Shown in pieces: positions 50,369 to 59,238 of a DNA stretch of 64,000 bases. The stretch's first letter is position 1; every line of letters starts with the position of its first letter. Location: assembly GCA_028284265.1 (NCBI GenBank), contig JANQRZ010000024.1, positions 1 to 64,000 of the forward strand, given 5' to 3'. The notes beneath the pieces are model-generated. The model searched no databases. It was given only the letters and a program-made list of their open reading frames with translations, and had not been told where the DNA came from. Source of the stretch: Rhodothermales bacterium (GTDB taxonomy: Bacteria > Bacteroidota > Rhodothermia > Rhodothermales > JANQRZ01). The position numbers and the translations under genes are program-made.

Positions 50369-53013
50369 GCCGCTCGGATACCTCGCTTCCGCGCTGGGCC
50401 GAGCGCCTGCTTACGCGTCTCGCTTCGGCCCACAATCGCGATGTGGTCGTGGGCGACTTTGCCGAGCTCTTCGCTTGGCGGGCGGGCGAAGACGGTCGGG
50501 GACGGGCGCTGGTGTGGTTCTGGGGGCAAGTGCTGAAATCGTTGCCCGCTTTCATTTCGAACGGATTCATCTTTGGAGGAGCCATGCTCAAGAACTACGC
50601 GACCGTCGCCGTTCGCAACCTGCGAAAGCGGCGCTTTTACACCGCGCTCAATGTGGGTGGGCTGGCCGTGGGGATGGCGGCGTGCTTGTTGATCTTCCAG
50701 TACGTCACCTTCGAGCAGAGCTACGACGCGTTCCACGCCAACGCCGACCGAACCTATCGCACGATCTTGGCCAGCGAGCGGCCGAGTGGGTCGTTTGTCG
50801 AGCCGTTCAGTTGGGCGAACCTCGGCCCCGAAGCCGCCGAGCAACTCCCTAGCATCGAAGCCTACGTTCGCTACCATCCGAACTACGGCACCGCTACGTT
50901 GGCGGTGCTGGAAGACAGCGTGCGGGGCGATGCCTTCCGCGAAGATGCGGTCGCGTTTGTGGACCCGTCGTTCCTGTCGGTGTTTTCATTCCCGCTCATC
51001 CGGGGCGATGTGGCTACGGCGTTGACTGAGCCAAAGACGGCCCTGCTTTCAGTTTCGACGGCTGAGCGCTACTTCGGGGAGGCTGATCCCATCGGGCGAA
51101 TGCTCGAAGTGGACTCTTGGGCGGATGGCGTGTACACGGTCACGGGTGTGTTCGACGATGGGCCCGCGAACTCGCATCTCCAGTTCGATGTGCTGATGCC
51201 GCTCGCGGACCTCACCGAGAGCGGGGAAGGGCAGTACGCTGAGAGTGACGGCTGGGATTGGACCAACTTCATAACCTATCTGTTGCTCCGCCCCAGTACG
51301 GATGTAGCGGCGGTAGAGGCTGGTCTCTCTTCCCTCGTTATGGCGCAACACGCGGAAACGCTCGAAGCCGAGGGAGCTACGCAGCAGATCCGTTTGCAGC
51401 CAATCCGCGATATCCACCTCCGCTCCGACTTCGATATTGAACACGCAGAGGTGAACAGCGCGCGAGCGGTTTATTTCTTTACGCTCGTCGCACTGTTCAT
51501 TCTCGTCATCGCATGGGTCAACACGATCAACCTCTCGACGGCGCGGGCGATGGAGCGTGCCCGCGAGGTCGGTGTGCGGAAGGCGATGGGAGCCTACCGC
51601 AAGCAGGTCGTGGCGCAATTTCTCACCGAGTCGGCTTTCGTAAATGGACTCGCGCTCGTGCTAGCGGTAGGGCTTTCCGTGATCGCGATGCCCGTTCTTA
51701 ACAAGTTGGGCGGAGTCGAGATCACGCTTTCGGTGTGGCGCGAGCCGAAGCTCTGGCTGGGCTTTGTGTGGGTCTTTGGGGCCGGTGCCTTTCTCGCCAG
51801 TCTCTACCCCGCCTTCGTGCTCTCGGCGTTCGATCCCGTTGCTGTGCTGAAGGGGCGGCTCGGGCGCTTCGCGTCGCATGCGGGTCTGCGGAAAGGGCTG
51901 GTCGTGTTTCAGTTCGTCGCCTCCATTGCCCTTCTGATCGGAACCTATGCGGTCTACCAGCAGGTGGACTTCATGCGCAGCCAATCCGCGGGGTTCGATC
52001 TCGATCAGGTACTCATCGTGGATCGGCCCCGGTTCGCGGGCGAAGACTATCGCGAGACGCGCGAGGTGTTCAAGGACGCCCTGCTTCAGCAGGCTGCCAT
52101 TTCCAGTGTAGCGACCTCGGCTACGGTACCGGGTCAGGGACATAACCTCGGCACGTCGGGCCGTCGGGAAGGAGCGCCCGAGACTGAAGAGCGGATGCTC
52201 AGTATGTCGTGGGTGAACGAAGCATTCTTGGAGACCTATGGGATGAACCTCGTCGCCGGGCGCAACTTCAACGCGGCGTTGGAGACCGATCGGAGCGCAG
52301 TGCTCATCAACGAGACCGCTGTGCAGGCGTTCGGCTTCGACTCACCTGAGGCAGCTATCGGCGGAGGCATCGCGCTAGAGGGAGGTGCGCGGGAGGTAAT
52401 TGGTGTGGTCGAGGATTATCACTGGCTGTCGGTAAAAGAGCAGGTGCCACCGACGCTCCTCGTACTCACAGGGGGCGGAGGCTATTTCTCGCTCCGTGTC
52501 GATGCCGCCAACCTCGAATCGACGATGGAAGCCGTCCAGGCGACCTACAACGAGGTATTCCCTGGCAACCCATTCCACTTTTTCTTCGCCGATCAGCATT
52601 TCGACGCGCAGTACCGCGAGGACGTGCGCTTCGGTTTGCTCTTTGGCCTCTTCGCTGGATTCGCGTTGCTCGTAGCCTGTCTCGGCCTCGTCGGGCTGGC
52701 GGCCTACACGGCTTCGCAGCGGACGAAAGAGATCGGGGTGCGGAAAGTGCTCGGAGCCGGGGCAAGTCAGATTGTCCGTCTCCTCGTGGTGGACTTCGCC
52801 AAGCTGATCGGTGTAGCGTTCGTACTGACGGTGCCGCTCATGGTCTGGGGCCTCGGCGTTTGGCTCGATGGATTCGCGAAGCACATCGAGATCGGGCCAC
52901 AACTCTTTATCGTGCCAGCCGCTCTGGTACTGACGTTCGCCCTGCTGACTGTGAGCTATCACACCCTTCGGGCCGCCCTCACCGATCCAGTTCATGCGCT
53001 ACGCTCTAACTGA
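50365..53013 (+). CDS. FtsX/MacB-type ABC transporter permease with prefix domain
   Basis: 882 residues. Residues about 1-75 form an N-terminal prefix domain (PRWAERLLTRLASAHNRDVVVGDFAELF) known from PadR-linked permeases. MacB-like architecture follows: one membrane helix near 90-110, a long periplasmic domain (about 120-360), then FtsX-type helices at about 370-500, a second periplasmic domain and final helices (750-870) with GLVGLAAYTASQRTKEIGVRKVLGA, the FtsX signature. The first FtsX signature is near EVGVRKAMGAYRK. The ATPase subunit is not adjacent. Such permeases work in the transport of peptides, lipoproteins or antimicrobials; substrate unknown. Confidence 0.92.
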   Translation: MSRSDTSLPRWAERLLTRLASAHNRDVVVGDFAELFAWRAGEDGRGRALVWFWGQVLKSLPAFISNGFIFGGAMLKNYATVAVRNLRKRRFYTALNVGGLAVGMAACLLIFQYVTFEQSYDAFHANADRTYRTILASERPSGSFVEPFSWANLGPEAAEQLPSIEAYVRYHPNYGTATLAVLEDSVRGDAFREDAVAFVDPSFLSVFSFPLIRGDVATALTEPKTALLSVSTAERYFGEADPIGRMLEVDSWADGVYTVTGVFDDGPANSHLQFDVLMPLADLTESGEGQYAESDGWDWTNFITYLLLRPSTDVAAVEAGLSSLVMAQHAETLEAEGATQQIRLQPIRDIHLRSDFDIEHAEVNSARAVYFFTLVALFILVIAWVNTINLSTARAMERAREVGVRKAMGAYRKQVVAQFLTESAFVNGLALVLAVGLSVIAMPVLNKLGGVEITLSVWREPKLWLGFVWVFGAGAFLASLYPAFVLSAFDPVAVLKGRLGRFASHAGLRKGLVVFQFVASIALLIGTYAVYQQVDFMRSQSAGFDLDQVLIVDRPRFAGEDYRETREVFKDALLQQAAISSVATSATVPGQGHNLGTSGRREGAPETEERMLSMSWVNEAFLETYGMNLVAGRNFNAALETDRSAVLINETAVQAFGFDSPEAAIGGGIALEGGAREVIGVVEDYHWLSVKEQVPPTLLVLTGGGGYFSLRVDAANLESTMEAVQATYNEVFPGNPFHFFFADQHFDAQYREDVRFGLLFGLFAGFALLVACLGLVGLAAYTASQRTKEIGVRKVLGAGASQIVRLLVVDFAKLIGVAFVLTVPLMVWGLGVWLDGFAKHIEIGPQLFIVPAALVLTFALLTVSYHTLRAALTDPVHALRSN

Positions 53014-53030
53014 CAAAGCGAGCAGTCCGC

Positions 53031-53888
53031 CTATCGCTGGAAGAAGGTCTTGGCGATGAACCAGACGTTTTCCTTGCGCTCACGGAGCCGCCGTGTGAAA
53101 TAGGGTCCCCACTCGGTCCCGTAGGGCACGTAGACCCGCATATTGAAGCCCTCGGCGACGAGGGCGCGCTGCGTCTCGGGGCGCAGGCCGTAGAGCATCT
53201 GAAACTCGAAGGCGTCGGATGCGATGCCTTCGGTGCGGACGAACGTTTTGGTCGCCTCAATCAGCTCGTCGTCGTGCGTGGCGATGCCGGGGTAGCGGGC
53301 CTCGGTGATGAGTTTCTGCATGAGCTGTTTGTAGTTCGTGCGGATCTCCGGCATGGCTTGGTAGGCGATCTCCGGCGGCTCTTTGTAGGCCCCCTTGCAG
53401 AGCCGGACACGGGCGTTGAGTTCGCACATCCGAGCCACATCTGCTTCCGCCCGGTGGAGATAGGCTTGCAGCACGGTCCCGACGTTGTCCGGGTAGTCCG
53501 GGTAGACTTCTTCGAGTATGCCAATCGTCGAGGAGGTGAGGTCGGAGCCTTCCATGTCGAGTCGGACGAACCCGCCGAGGTGCTTCGCCTCGTCGAGCAC
53601 ACGGCGTAGGTTCGCGAGGCAGAAGGCCCGGTCGATCCGCTGCCCGATCATCGAGAGCTTGATCGAGATGTTGGGCGGAAGCTCGCTCTCCTCGGAGGCC
53701 ACGATGCGGAGAATGCGGATGTACTCCGTCGCATAGCCCTCTGCCTTCGCCCGGTCCGCTACATCTTCGCCAAGCAAGTCAAGCGTAACGAGGAGGCCGT
53801 TGGCGCGGAGGTCGCGGACGGCGGGGAGCGCAGCGTCGAGGGTCTCGCCAGCGACGAACCGACGCGCGAGGGCATAAGGCAGCTTCAT
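53031..53888 (-). CDS. Proline dehydrogenase (monofunctional)
   Basis: FAD enzyme that oxidises L-proline to 1-pyrroline-5-carboxylate at the membrane. 285 residues, TIM-barrel PRODH of the short type. Motifs: ISIKLSMIGQRID, VRLDMEGSDLTSST, VLQAYLHRAEADV, RLCKGAYKEPPEIAY, and FEFQMLYGLRPETQRALV with the conserved Y and R near the active site, then VYVPYGTEWGPYFTRRL. The partner P5C dehydrogenase is not in the window. Convergent with the permease, 17 bases apart. Confidence 0.94.
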   Translation of the reverse strand: MKLPYALARRFVAGETLDAALPAVRDLRANGLLVTLDLLGEDVADRAKAEGYATEYIRILRIVASEESELPPNISIKLSMIGQRIDRAFCLANLRRVLDEAKHLGGFVRLDMEGSDLTSSTIGILEEVYPDYPDNVGTVLQAYLHRAEADVARMCELNARVRLCKGAYKEPPEIAYQAMPEIRTNYKQLMQKLITEARYPGIATHDDELIEATKTFVRTEGIASDAFEFQMLYGLRPETQRALVAEGFNMRVYVPYGTEWGPYFTRRLRERKENVWFIAKTFFQR

Positions 53889-53929
53889 GGAAGAGGGAAG
53901 GTCGGCGAGAGATGAAAGGCGACGCTAAT

Positions 53930-55090
53930 CTAGCGCGCAGCAGCGATAGGATGCAGGGCCTCGGTGAGATCGGAGATCAGATCGTCGGCGTGCTCCAGCC
54001 CGACCGAGACACGCAGCAGGTTCTGGGGCGTCGGGGTTGGCTGGCTCTCGATGGAGGCACGGTGCTCGATCAGGCTCTCAGTCCCGCCGAGCGAGGTGGC
54101 CCGCCGGAAGAGGCGGCAGCGGGCCGCGACGCCGAGCGCCTCGTCGGCTCCGCCGCGTACCTGAAAGGCGAGCATACCCCCGAAGCCGTCCATTTGCTCC
54201 TGTGCGATGGCATGGCCGGGGTGGTCTGGCAAGCCGGGATAATGCACGGCCTCGACCGCCGGGTGGCCTCGAAGCGCCTCGGCGAGTCGCTGTGCGTTCC
54301 GACTGTGGAGCGGCATCCGCGCTCCGAGCGAGCGCAGTCCGCGCAGCACCAGCCAGCAGGCGAAGGGATCGGCTACCGCTCCGGCTCCTTTCTGGAGCGC
54401 CCGCATCCGCTCAAACAGGTCTAGGCCCGATCTCGCCACCACAACGCCGAGTAGCGTATCCGAATGCCCGCCGAGGTACTTCGTCGCTGAGTGCAAAACG
54501 AGGTCGGCTCCGAGTTCGAGGGGCCGCTGGAGCAAGGGTGTCGTCCACGTCCCATCGACGAGCAGTAGTGCCCCAGCGTCGTGGGCGATCTCGGCGAGTG
54601 CTTCGAGGTTGGTGATTTTGAGGAGCGGGTTCGAGGGCGTCTCAGCCCAGACGAGTTTCGTCTCGGGTCGGAGGGCGGCCCGCACGGCGTCGAGGTCGGT
54701 CTGGTCTACCTCGGAGTAGGTCAGGCCCCAGTCGGCAAAGGTAGAGCGGAGGAGGTGGCGGACGCCGTGGTACACATCGTCGGGAAGAAGGATGTGGTCG
54801 CCGGGCCGAAGCGCTTGGAGGACCGTCATCACGGCGGCCATGCCGGAGGCAAAGGCAGCGGCTTCGGCTCCACCGTCTGGGTATTCGAGGTCGGCGAGGG
54901 TGGCTTCGAGCAGGTCACGAGTGGGGTTGCCCCACCGAGCGTAGACGTACCCGTCGCCGTAGTCGCCGCTGGCAGGACGCTCGAACGTCGAGGCGAGGTG
55001 GAGCGGTGGGGTGAGCGCGCCGGTTTGCGGGTCGGGGTGGCAGCCCGCTTGGGCGAGTCGGGTGCCGAGGTGGGGGGGGGCGTTAGGCAT
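53930..55090 (-). CDS. Cys/Met metabolism PLP enzyme (transsulfuration family)
   Basis: 386 residues, fold type I PLP enzyme. Motifs: YARWGNPTRDLLE, AAAFASGMAA, DDVYHGVRHLL, AETPSNPLLKI, LLLVDGTWTTPLLQRP and K204 in LHSATKYLGGHSD (PLP lysine). The family covers cystathionine gamma-synthase, beta- or gamma-lyase and methionine gamma-lyase; the VDGTWTTP form, in place of VDNTF, is typical of gamma-synthase-like members. The exact reaction cannot be read from the sequence. No other methionine or cysteine genes adjacent. Confidence 0.9.
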   Translation of the reverse strand: MPNAPPHLGTRLAQAGCHPDPQTGALTPPLHLASTFERPASGDYGDGYVYARWGNPTRDLLEATLADLEYPDGGAEAAAFASGMAAVMTVLQALRPGDHILLPDDVYHGVRHLLRSTFADWGLTYSEVDQTDLDAVRAALRPETKLVWAETPSNPLLKITNLEALAEIAHDAGALLLVDGTWTTPLLQRPLELGADLVLHSATKYLGGHSDTLLGVVVARSGLDLFERMRALQKGAGAVADPFACWLVLRGLRSLGARMPLHSRNAQRLAEALRGHPAVEAVHYPGLPDHPGHAIAQEQMDGFGGMLAFQVRGGADEALGVAARCRLFRRATSLGGTESLIEHRASIESQPTPTPQNLLRVSVGLEHADDLISDLTEALHPIAAAR

Positions 55091-55293
55091 CGGGAGTAGG
55101 GGTAAGCAGAGGGCGAGGCAACGCCGGGGCGCAGCGGTGGGTTCGGGCGGTGCGAATGTATCTTGCCCACGATTCCCCGAGCCACTGCCCGCGTTTCATG
55201 CGGCAACGTAACGCAGGCGTGACAGAAAGGAACGGAATCTGCTAGTTGGTTAGCTACCGTCCAAGCCCACGCTGTCGGCGCTGATTAGCGACC

Positions 55294-57975
55294 TTGCTCG
55301 TTCCTTTTTGGAATGGGTCTGGGGTGTCAATACCTGCGTCGGCGTCACCCACCTCAACCGCCAACTCTGTGGAACCCAGGGTGCCCAATCCCTCGGATCA
55401 GGCTGCGACCCCGTTGGTCGCCCCGCTTTCGTATGTGCCGAGCGAGTTCGTCGCCAAGCCGTGGCCGCTCGTAGACTGGTTCGTGCCGGACGAGACGACC
55501 GAGAGCAGTTCGGACGCGCTGCGTCGCATGCGGCTGCTGATCGTCAGTGTCGGGGTGATGGTCCCGATCTTTTTAGTCGCCTCCGCTGGCTTCTTTGTAG
55601 CGGGCGAGGTCTTCGGCTTCCAAGGTATCGCGGTGATTTCTGCCGCCGTGCTCTTTGCGAGCTGTCCGTTTGTGCTTCGTATCACCGGGTCTTATGTGGC
55701 GGCGGGTACGTTGTTTTGTCTGACGCTCATCGGGACTCAGTTCTTTCTGGCGACGACGGATTCGGGGCTGACGGATACGTCGCTTTACTTCGCTCCCGTG
55801 ATTCCGCTGATTGCGGCTTTCATGGTGGGGCCTCGCGTGGCCGTCCTGTGTGCGGTGCTTGTCATCGGCGAGGTCGGGGCGCTCTACGCGATGGAGGTGA
55901 ACGGCTACGCCTTCCCGACCATTTCTTCGCCGGACGATGTCGTCTGGTTCACGATGCTCGCGCTGGCACTCACCACCCTCTTCTGCGCGGCGCTGAGTTG
56001 GATTTACGAAGGCTACACGCTCGTCCGGCTGCGCCGGATGAACACGCGGCTCCAAGGGCTGCAGGGGGCGCTTGAAGAGAGTGAGGCCCGCTACCGCTCG
56101 CTCTTCGAGAACATCCCGATTGGCGTCTACCGAAGCTCGCCGGGCGGCCAGGTGATTATGGCAAACGAGGCCCTCGTTTCGATGCTCGGGTTCGACTCGG
56201 TCGCCGATTTCAAGGCGTTCGACCTCGAACGGGTCTACGATGGGCCGGAAGGGCGGGGGCGGTTCCGCGAGCTGATGGTTCGCAACGGCGGGGTCGACCA
56301 GTTCGAGTCCATCCTGCTCAACCGCGATGGACGGAAGGTCTACGTCCGGGAGAATGCACGTGCCTCGTTCGATGAGAATGGCAACGTGATGTACTATGAG
56401 GGGACGGTTGAGGACATCACCGAGCACCTTCGCGCCAAGCAGGCGCTGCGTGCCAGCGAGGAGCGGTTCCGTGCTCTCGTCCAGCACTCCACCGACACCA
56501 TCACGGTCATCGACCGGGAAGGCATTATCCAGTATCAGAGTCCGTCGGTGCGCCAGAATCTCGGCTTCGAGCCGGACCAGACGGTGGGACTGTCGTTCAT
56601 GCACCTCGTACATCCGAAGCATCAGCAGCACGTCCAGTCGCTCTTCGAGCGCGGGCTGGAGCAGCCGGGCGAGTTTGGCGCTGTCGAGTTCTGGTGTCGC
56701 CATGCGTCGGGCCACTACATCTATGTCGAGGCCGTCGGGACGAACATGCTCGACAACCCGTGGATCAACGGGGTCGTGCTCAACTCGCGCGACGTGACCG
56801 AGCGCAAGCGCTCCGAAGTGGCGCTCGTCAAGGCGAAGGAGCAGGCCGAAGAGGTGGCGCGGATGAAGAGCGCCTTCCTCGCCAACATGAGCCATGAGAT
56901 CCGCACGCCGCTGACCGGCATCCTCGGGTTCGCCGGGGTGCTGGCCGAGGAGGTGGAGGACGAGCACCGCGAGTTTGTGCAGCTCATCGAGAAGAGCGGC
57001 AAGCGCCTCCTCGAAACGCTCAACTCGGTCCTCGATCTCGCCCGTCTCGAAGCAGACCAGATGGAGGTCGATGTCGATCAACTCGACGTTGGCGAGCAGG
57101 TGGAAGAGGTCGTCCGCTTGCTCACGCCGCTCGCTTCGGAGAAGGGGCTGCACCTAGAAACCATCGTCGAAGCGCCCGGCGTTCAGGCCCGTCTCGACTC
57201 GGGCTGCCTGAACCGTATCCTCAACAACCTCGTCGGCAACGCCATCAAGTTCACGGCCTCGGGCAGCGTCACCGCCCGCGTCACCGCCGACAGCAAGCGG
57301 GTCACGATTCAGGTAGAGGACTCCGGGATCGGCATCGACGAGGAGTTCCTGCCCAACCTGTTCGAGGAGTTCAAACAGGAGTCCACGGGGATTGGACGGA
57401 GCCACGAGGGGAGCGGCCTCGGCCTGACCATCACGCGCCGCCTCGTAGAGATCATGCACGGCACGATTGAGGTGGAAAGCGAGAAAGGCGTCGGAAGCAC
57501 GTTCACCGTGTCCTTCCCGCGTGTGGACACGGTGATTCCGAAGGCGGAGGCCGAACCTGAACTGTCGAATGGAGCGCCTGCCGCGAACCAAGCCCGCGTG
57601 CTGGTCCTCGACGACAATGAAAGCGCCCGGCTGCTCATCGAGCGGATGCTCCGGGGAAGCTTCGCTGCGGACATCGCGGGCAGCTTCACGGAGGCCCTCG
57701 GGTATGCGCGAGCGAAGGACTACGACATCGTGTTGCTGGACATTCACCTCTCCGAAGACGAGTCCGGTGTGGAGTTGATGGAGGAGCTACGCGCTATGCC
57801 AGCCTATCAGGATGTGCCCATCATCGCGTTCACGGCGTTCGCCCTGCCCGGCGACCGGGACCGCTTCCTGAACGAGGGCTTCACCGGATATCTGAGCAAG
57901 CCCTTCACGAAGCAGCAACTCCTCGATATCCTGGGGTCGGCGCTCGATCCTGACTGGGCGATGGGCAGCGAGTGA
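55294..57975 (+). CDS. Membrane hybrid histidine kinase with two PAS domains and receiver
   Basis: 893 residues from the earliest start (TTG at 55294; GTG at 55324 is an alternative). Six hydrophobic helices at about 85-245 form an integral-membrane sensor. Two PAS domains follow (about 265-385 and 385-510; RYRSLFENIPIGVYRSSPGGQ, RFRALVQHSTDTITVIDREG). HisKA has phospho-His H534 in MSHEIRTPL; HATPase has LNNLVGNAIKFT, DSGIGID and GSGLGLTI. A C-terminal receiver carries D816 in VLLDIHLSED and LSKPFTKQQL. No dedicated response regulator or Hpt gene is adjacent, so the output partner lies elsewhere. Divergent from the transsulfuration enzyme. Confidence 0.92.
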   Translation: MLVPFWNGSGVSIPASASPTSTANSVEPRVPNPSDQAATPLVAPLSYVPSEFVAKPWPLVDWFVPDETTESSSDALRRMRLLIVSVGVMVPIFLVASAGFFVAGEVFGFQGIAVISAAVLFASCPFVLRITGSYVAAGTLFCLTLIGTQFFLATTDSGLTDTSLYFAPVIPLIAAFMVGPRVAVLCAVLVIGEVGALYAMEVNGYAFPTISSPDDVVWFTMLALALTTLFCAALSWIYEGYTLVRLRRMNTRLQGLQGALEESEARYRSLFENIPIGVYRSSPGGQVIMANEALVSMLGFDSVADFKAFDLERVYDGPEGRGRFRELMVRNGGVDQFESILLNRDGRKVYVRENARASFDENGNVMYYEGTVEDITEHLRAKQALRASEERFRALVQHSTDTITVIDREGIIQYQSPSVRQNLGFEPDQTVGLSFMHLVHPKHQQHVQSLFERGLEQPGEFGAVEFWCRHASGHYIYVEAVGTNMLDNPWINGVVLNSRDVTERKRSEVALVKAKEQAEEVARMKSAFLANMSHEIRTPLTGILGFAGVLAEEVEDEHREFVQLIEKSGKRLLETLNSVLDLARLEADQMEVDVDQLDVGEQVEEVVRLLTPLASEKGLHLETIVEAPGVQARLDSGCLNRILNNLVGNAIKFTASGSVTARVTADSKRVTIQVEDSGIGIDEEFLPNLFEEFKQESTGIGRSHEGSGLGLTITRRLVEIMHGTIEVESEKGVGSTFTVSFPRVDTVIPKAEAEPELSNGAPAANQARVLVLDDNESARLLIERMLRGSFAADIAGSFTEALGYARAKDYDIVLLDIHLSEDESGVELMEELRAMPAYQDVPIIAFTAFALPGDRDRFLNEGFTGYLSKPFTKQQLLDILGSALDPDWAMGSE

Positions 57976-58037
57976 CACGACGGGCACTTTTCCGGCGCAC
58001 GGCGTAGAAGGAGAGCCTACCAACCGCTCCGCCGCCA

Positions 58038-58700
58038 ATGCCCGATACGTCAACCAACCCGGCCCCGTCCTTGGCCGACCTCCGCCAGAGCTACACCCGC
58101 GCCGGTCTCTCAGAACATGACACTGACGCCGACCCGGTTCGCCTGTTCGAGCAGTGGTTTGAGGAAGCGTTGCAAGCAGGTGTCCGCGAGCCGAATGCGA
58201 TGACGCTGGCGACGGTGGGAGCAGACGGGCAGCCCGCTGCCCGCGTCGTGCTCCTCAAGGCAATGGACGACCGAGGGTTTGTGTTCTACACCAACTACGA
58301 GAGCCGCAAGGCGCGCGATATCGAAGCGCATCCCCGCGCCGCGCTCGCGTTCTGGTGGGAAGCGTTGGAGCGGCAGGTCCGCATTGAAGGTGCCGTCGAG
58401 AAGGTGAGCGAGGCTGAGTCCGATGCCTACTTCGCCAGCCGACCCCGTGGCAGTCGCCTCGGTGCATGGGCGTCAGACCAGAGTCGCCCGATCCAAGGCC
58501 GAGCGGTGCTGGAGCAGCGGCTCGAAGCGCTGGAGGACCAGTATTCCGATGACTCGGTGCCTCGCCCGCCGCACTGGGGTGGATTCCGCGTCGCCCCAAC
58601 CCGCATCGAGTTCTGGCAAGGCCGCCCGAGCCGTCTCCACGACCGCCTCGCCTACACGCGCATGGAAGAAGGCTGGACCATCGAACGGCTCGCTCCCTGA
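58038..58700 (+). CDS. pdxH: Pyridoxamine 5'-phosphate oxidase
   Basis: FMN enzyme making pyridoxal 5'-phosphate from pyridoxamine or pyridoxine phosphate. 220 residues with the family motifs: [10 protein letters not shown] near the N-terminus, [74 protein letters not shown], and the C-terminal [27 protein letters not shown]. Complete. It follows the hybrid kinase by 62 bases; no functional tie is evident. PLP is needed by several enzymes in this window (TrpB, the Cys/Met enzyme). Confidence 0.97.
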   Translation: MPDTSTNPAPSLADLRQSYTRAGLSEHDTDADPVRLFEQWFEEALQAGVREPNAMTLATVGADGQPAARVVLLKAMDDRGFVFYTNYESRKARDIEAHPRAALAFWWEALERQVRIEGAVEKVSEAESDAYFASRPRGSRLGAWASDQSRPIQGRAVLEQRLEALEDQYSDDSVPRPPHWGGFRVAPTRIEFWQGRPSRLHDRLAYTRMEEGWTIERLAP

Positions 58701-58708
58701 CTCCTCCA

Positions 58709-58729
58709 GAAGGTGGCTCGGGCACCTTC
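58709..58729. terminator. Hairpin after pdxH
   Basis: GAAGGTG / CACCTTC inverted repeat (58709-58715 with 58723-58729), 7-base loop, 9 bases after the pdxH stop. No strong U-tract follows, so it is a weak terminator or processing stem at best. Confidence 0.45.
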
Positions 58730-58786
58730 CGAGCTGTTCCTCTTGTAAGCCCCCGATCTTCCTCCGCCTCCTCTCTGTCTGCCGCC

Positions 58787-59125
58787 ATGAAATTGCTGTC
58801 TCGCTGGGTGGTTGCTGCCCTCGCCCTGCTGCTCGTTGCGTACCTCTTCCCCGGCATCGCCGTGGCGAACTTCTTCCCGGTCGCGCTCATTGCGGCGCTC
58901 GTGCTCGGCCTCGTCAATGCGTTCGTGCGGCCCATTGTGAAGCTGCTCACGCTGCCGCTGACGTGTCTCACCCTCGGACTGTTCTCGCTCGTCATCAACG
59001 CCGTCTTGTTCTGGGTCGTGTCGGAGTTCGTCGACGGTTTCGTGGTGGAAGGAGCGCTCACGGCGCTGCTCGGTTCGGCCGTCTACAGCCTCATCACGGC
59101 GGCGGTGAATCACCTCGTCGATTGA
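58787..59125 (+). CDS. Phage-holin-family-4-like small membrane protein
   Basis: 112 residues, four hydrophobic segments (about 7-22, 26-44, 58-80, 85-107), with the RPIVKLLTLPLTCLTLGLFSLVINAVLFW stretch that marks the superfamily IV holin-like proteins common in bacterial chromosomes. Despite the name there are no phage genes nearby and no lysis genes, so a phage origin is unlikely. Function unknown. Confidence 0.85.
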   Translation: MKLLSRWVVAALALLLVAYLFPGIAVANFFPVALIAALVLGLVNAFVRPIVKLLTLPLTCLTLGLFSLVINAVLFWVVSEFVDGFVVEGALTALLGSAVYSLITAAVNHLVD

Positions 59126-59238
59126 GCCAATCACATCTTTGGGTGATGCCGTCGGGTAGGTCATGCGGTATCATAGGGTAGGCCGGTACGCTTTTTTCGT
59201 ATTAGCCTGCACCGTGAACCCACCTCGTGAGGACCGCC

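Noticed and set aside
55573-57153. 526-codon minus-strand frame opposite the hybrid kinase
   Set aside because: No domains; complementary to a well-defined PAS/HisKA protein.
58787-59125. Phage lysis module suggested by the holin-like protein
   Set aside because: No endolysin, phage structural or integrase genes nearby; proteins of this type are common in chromosomes.
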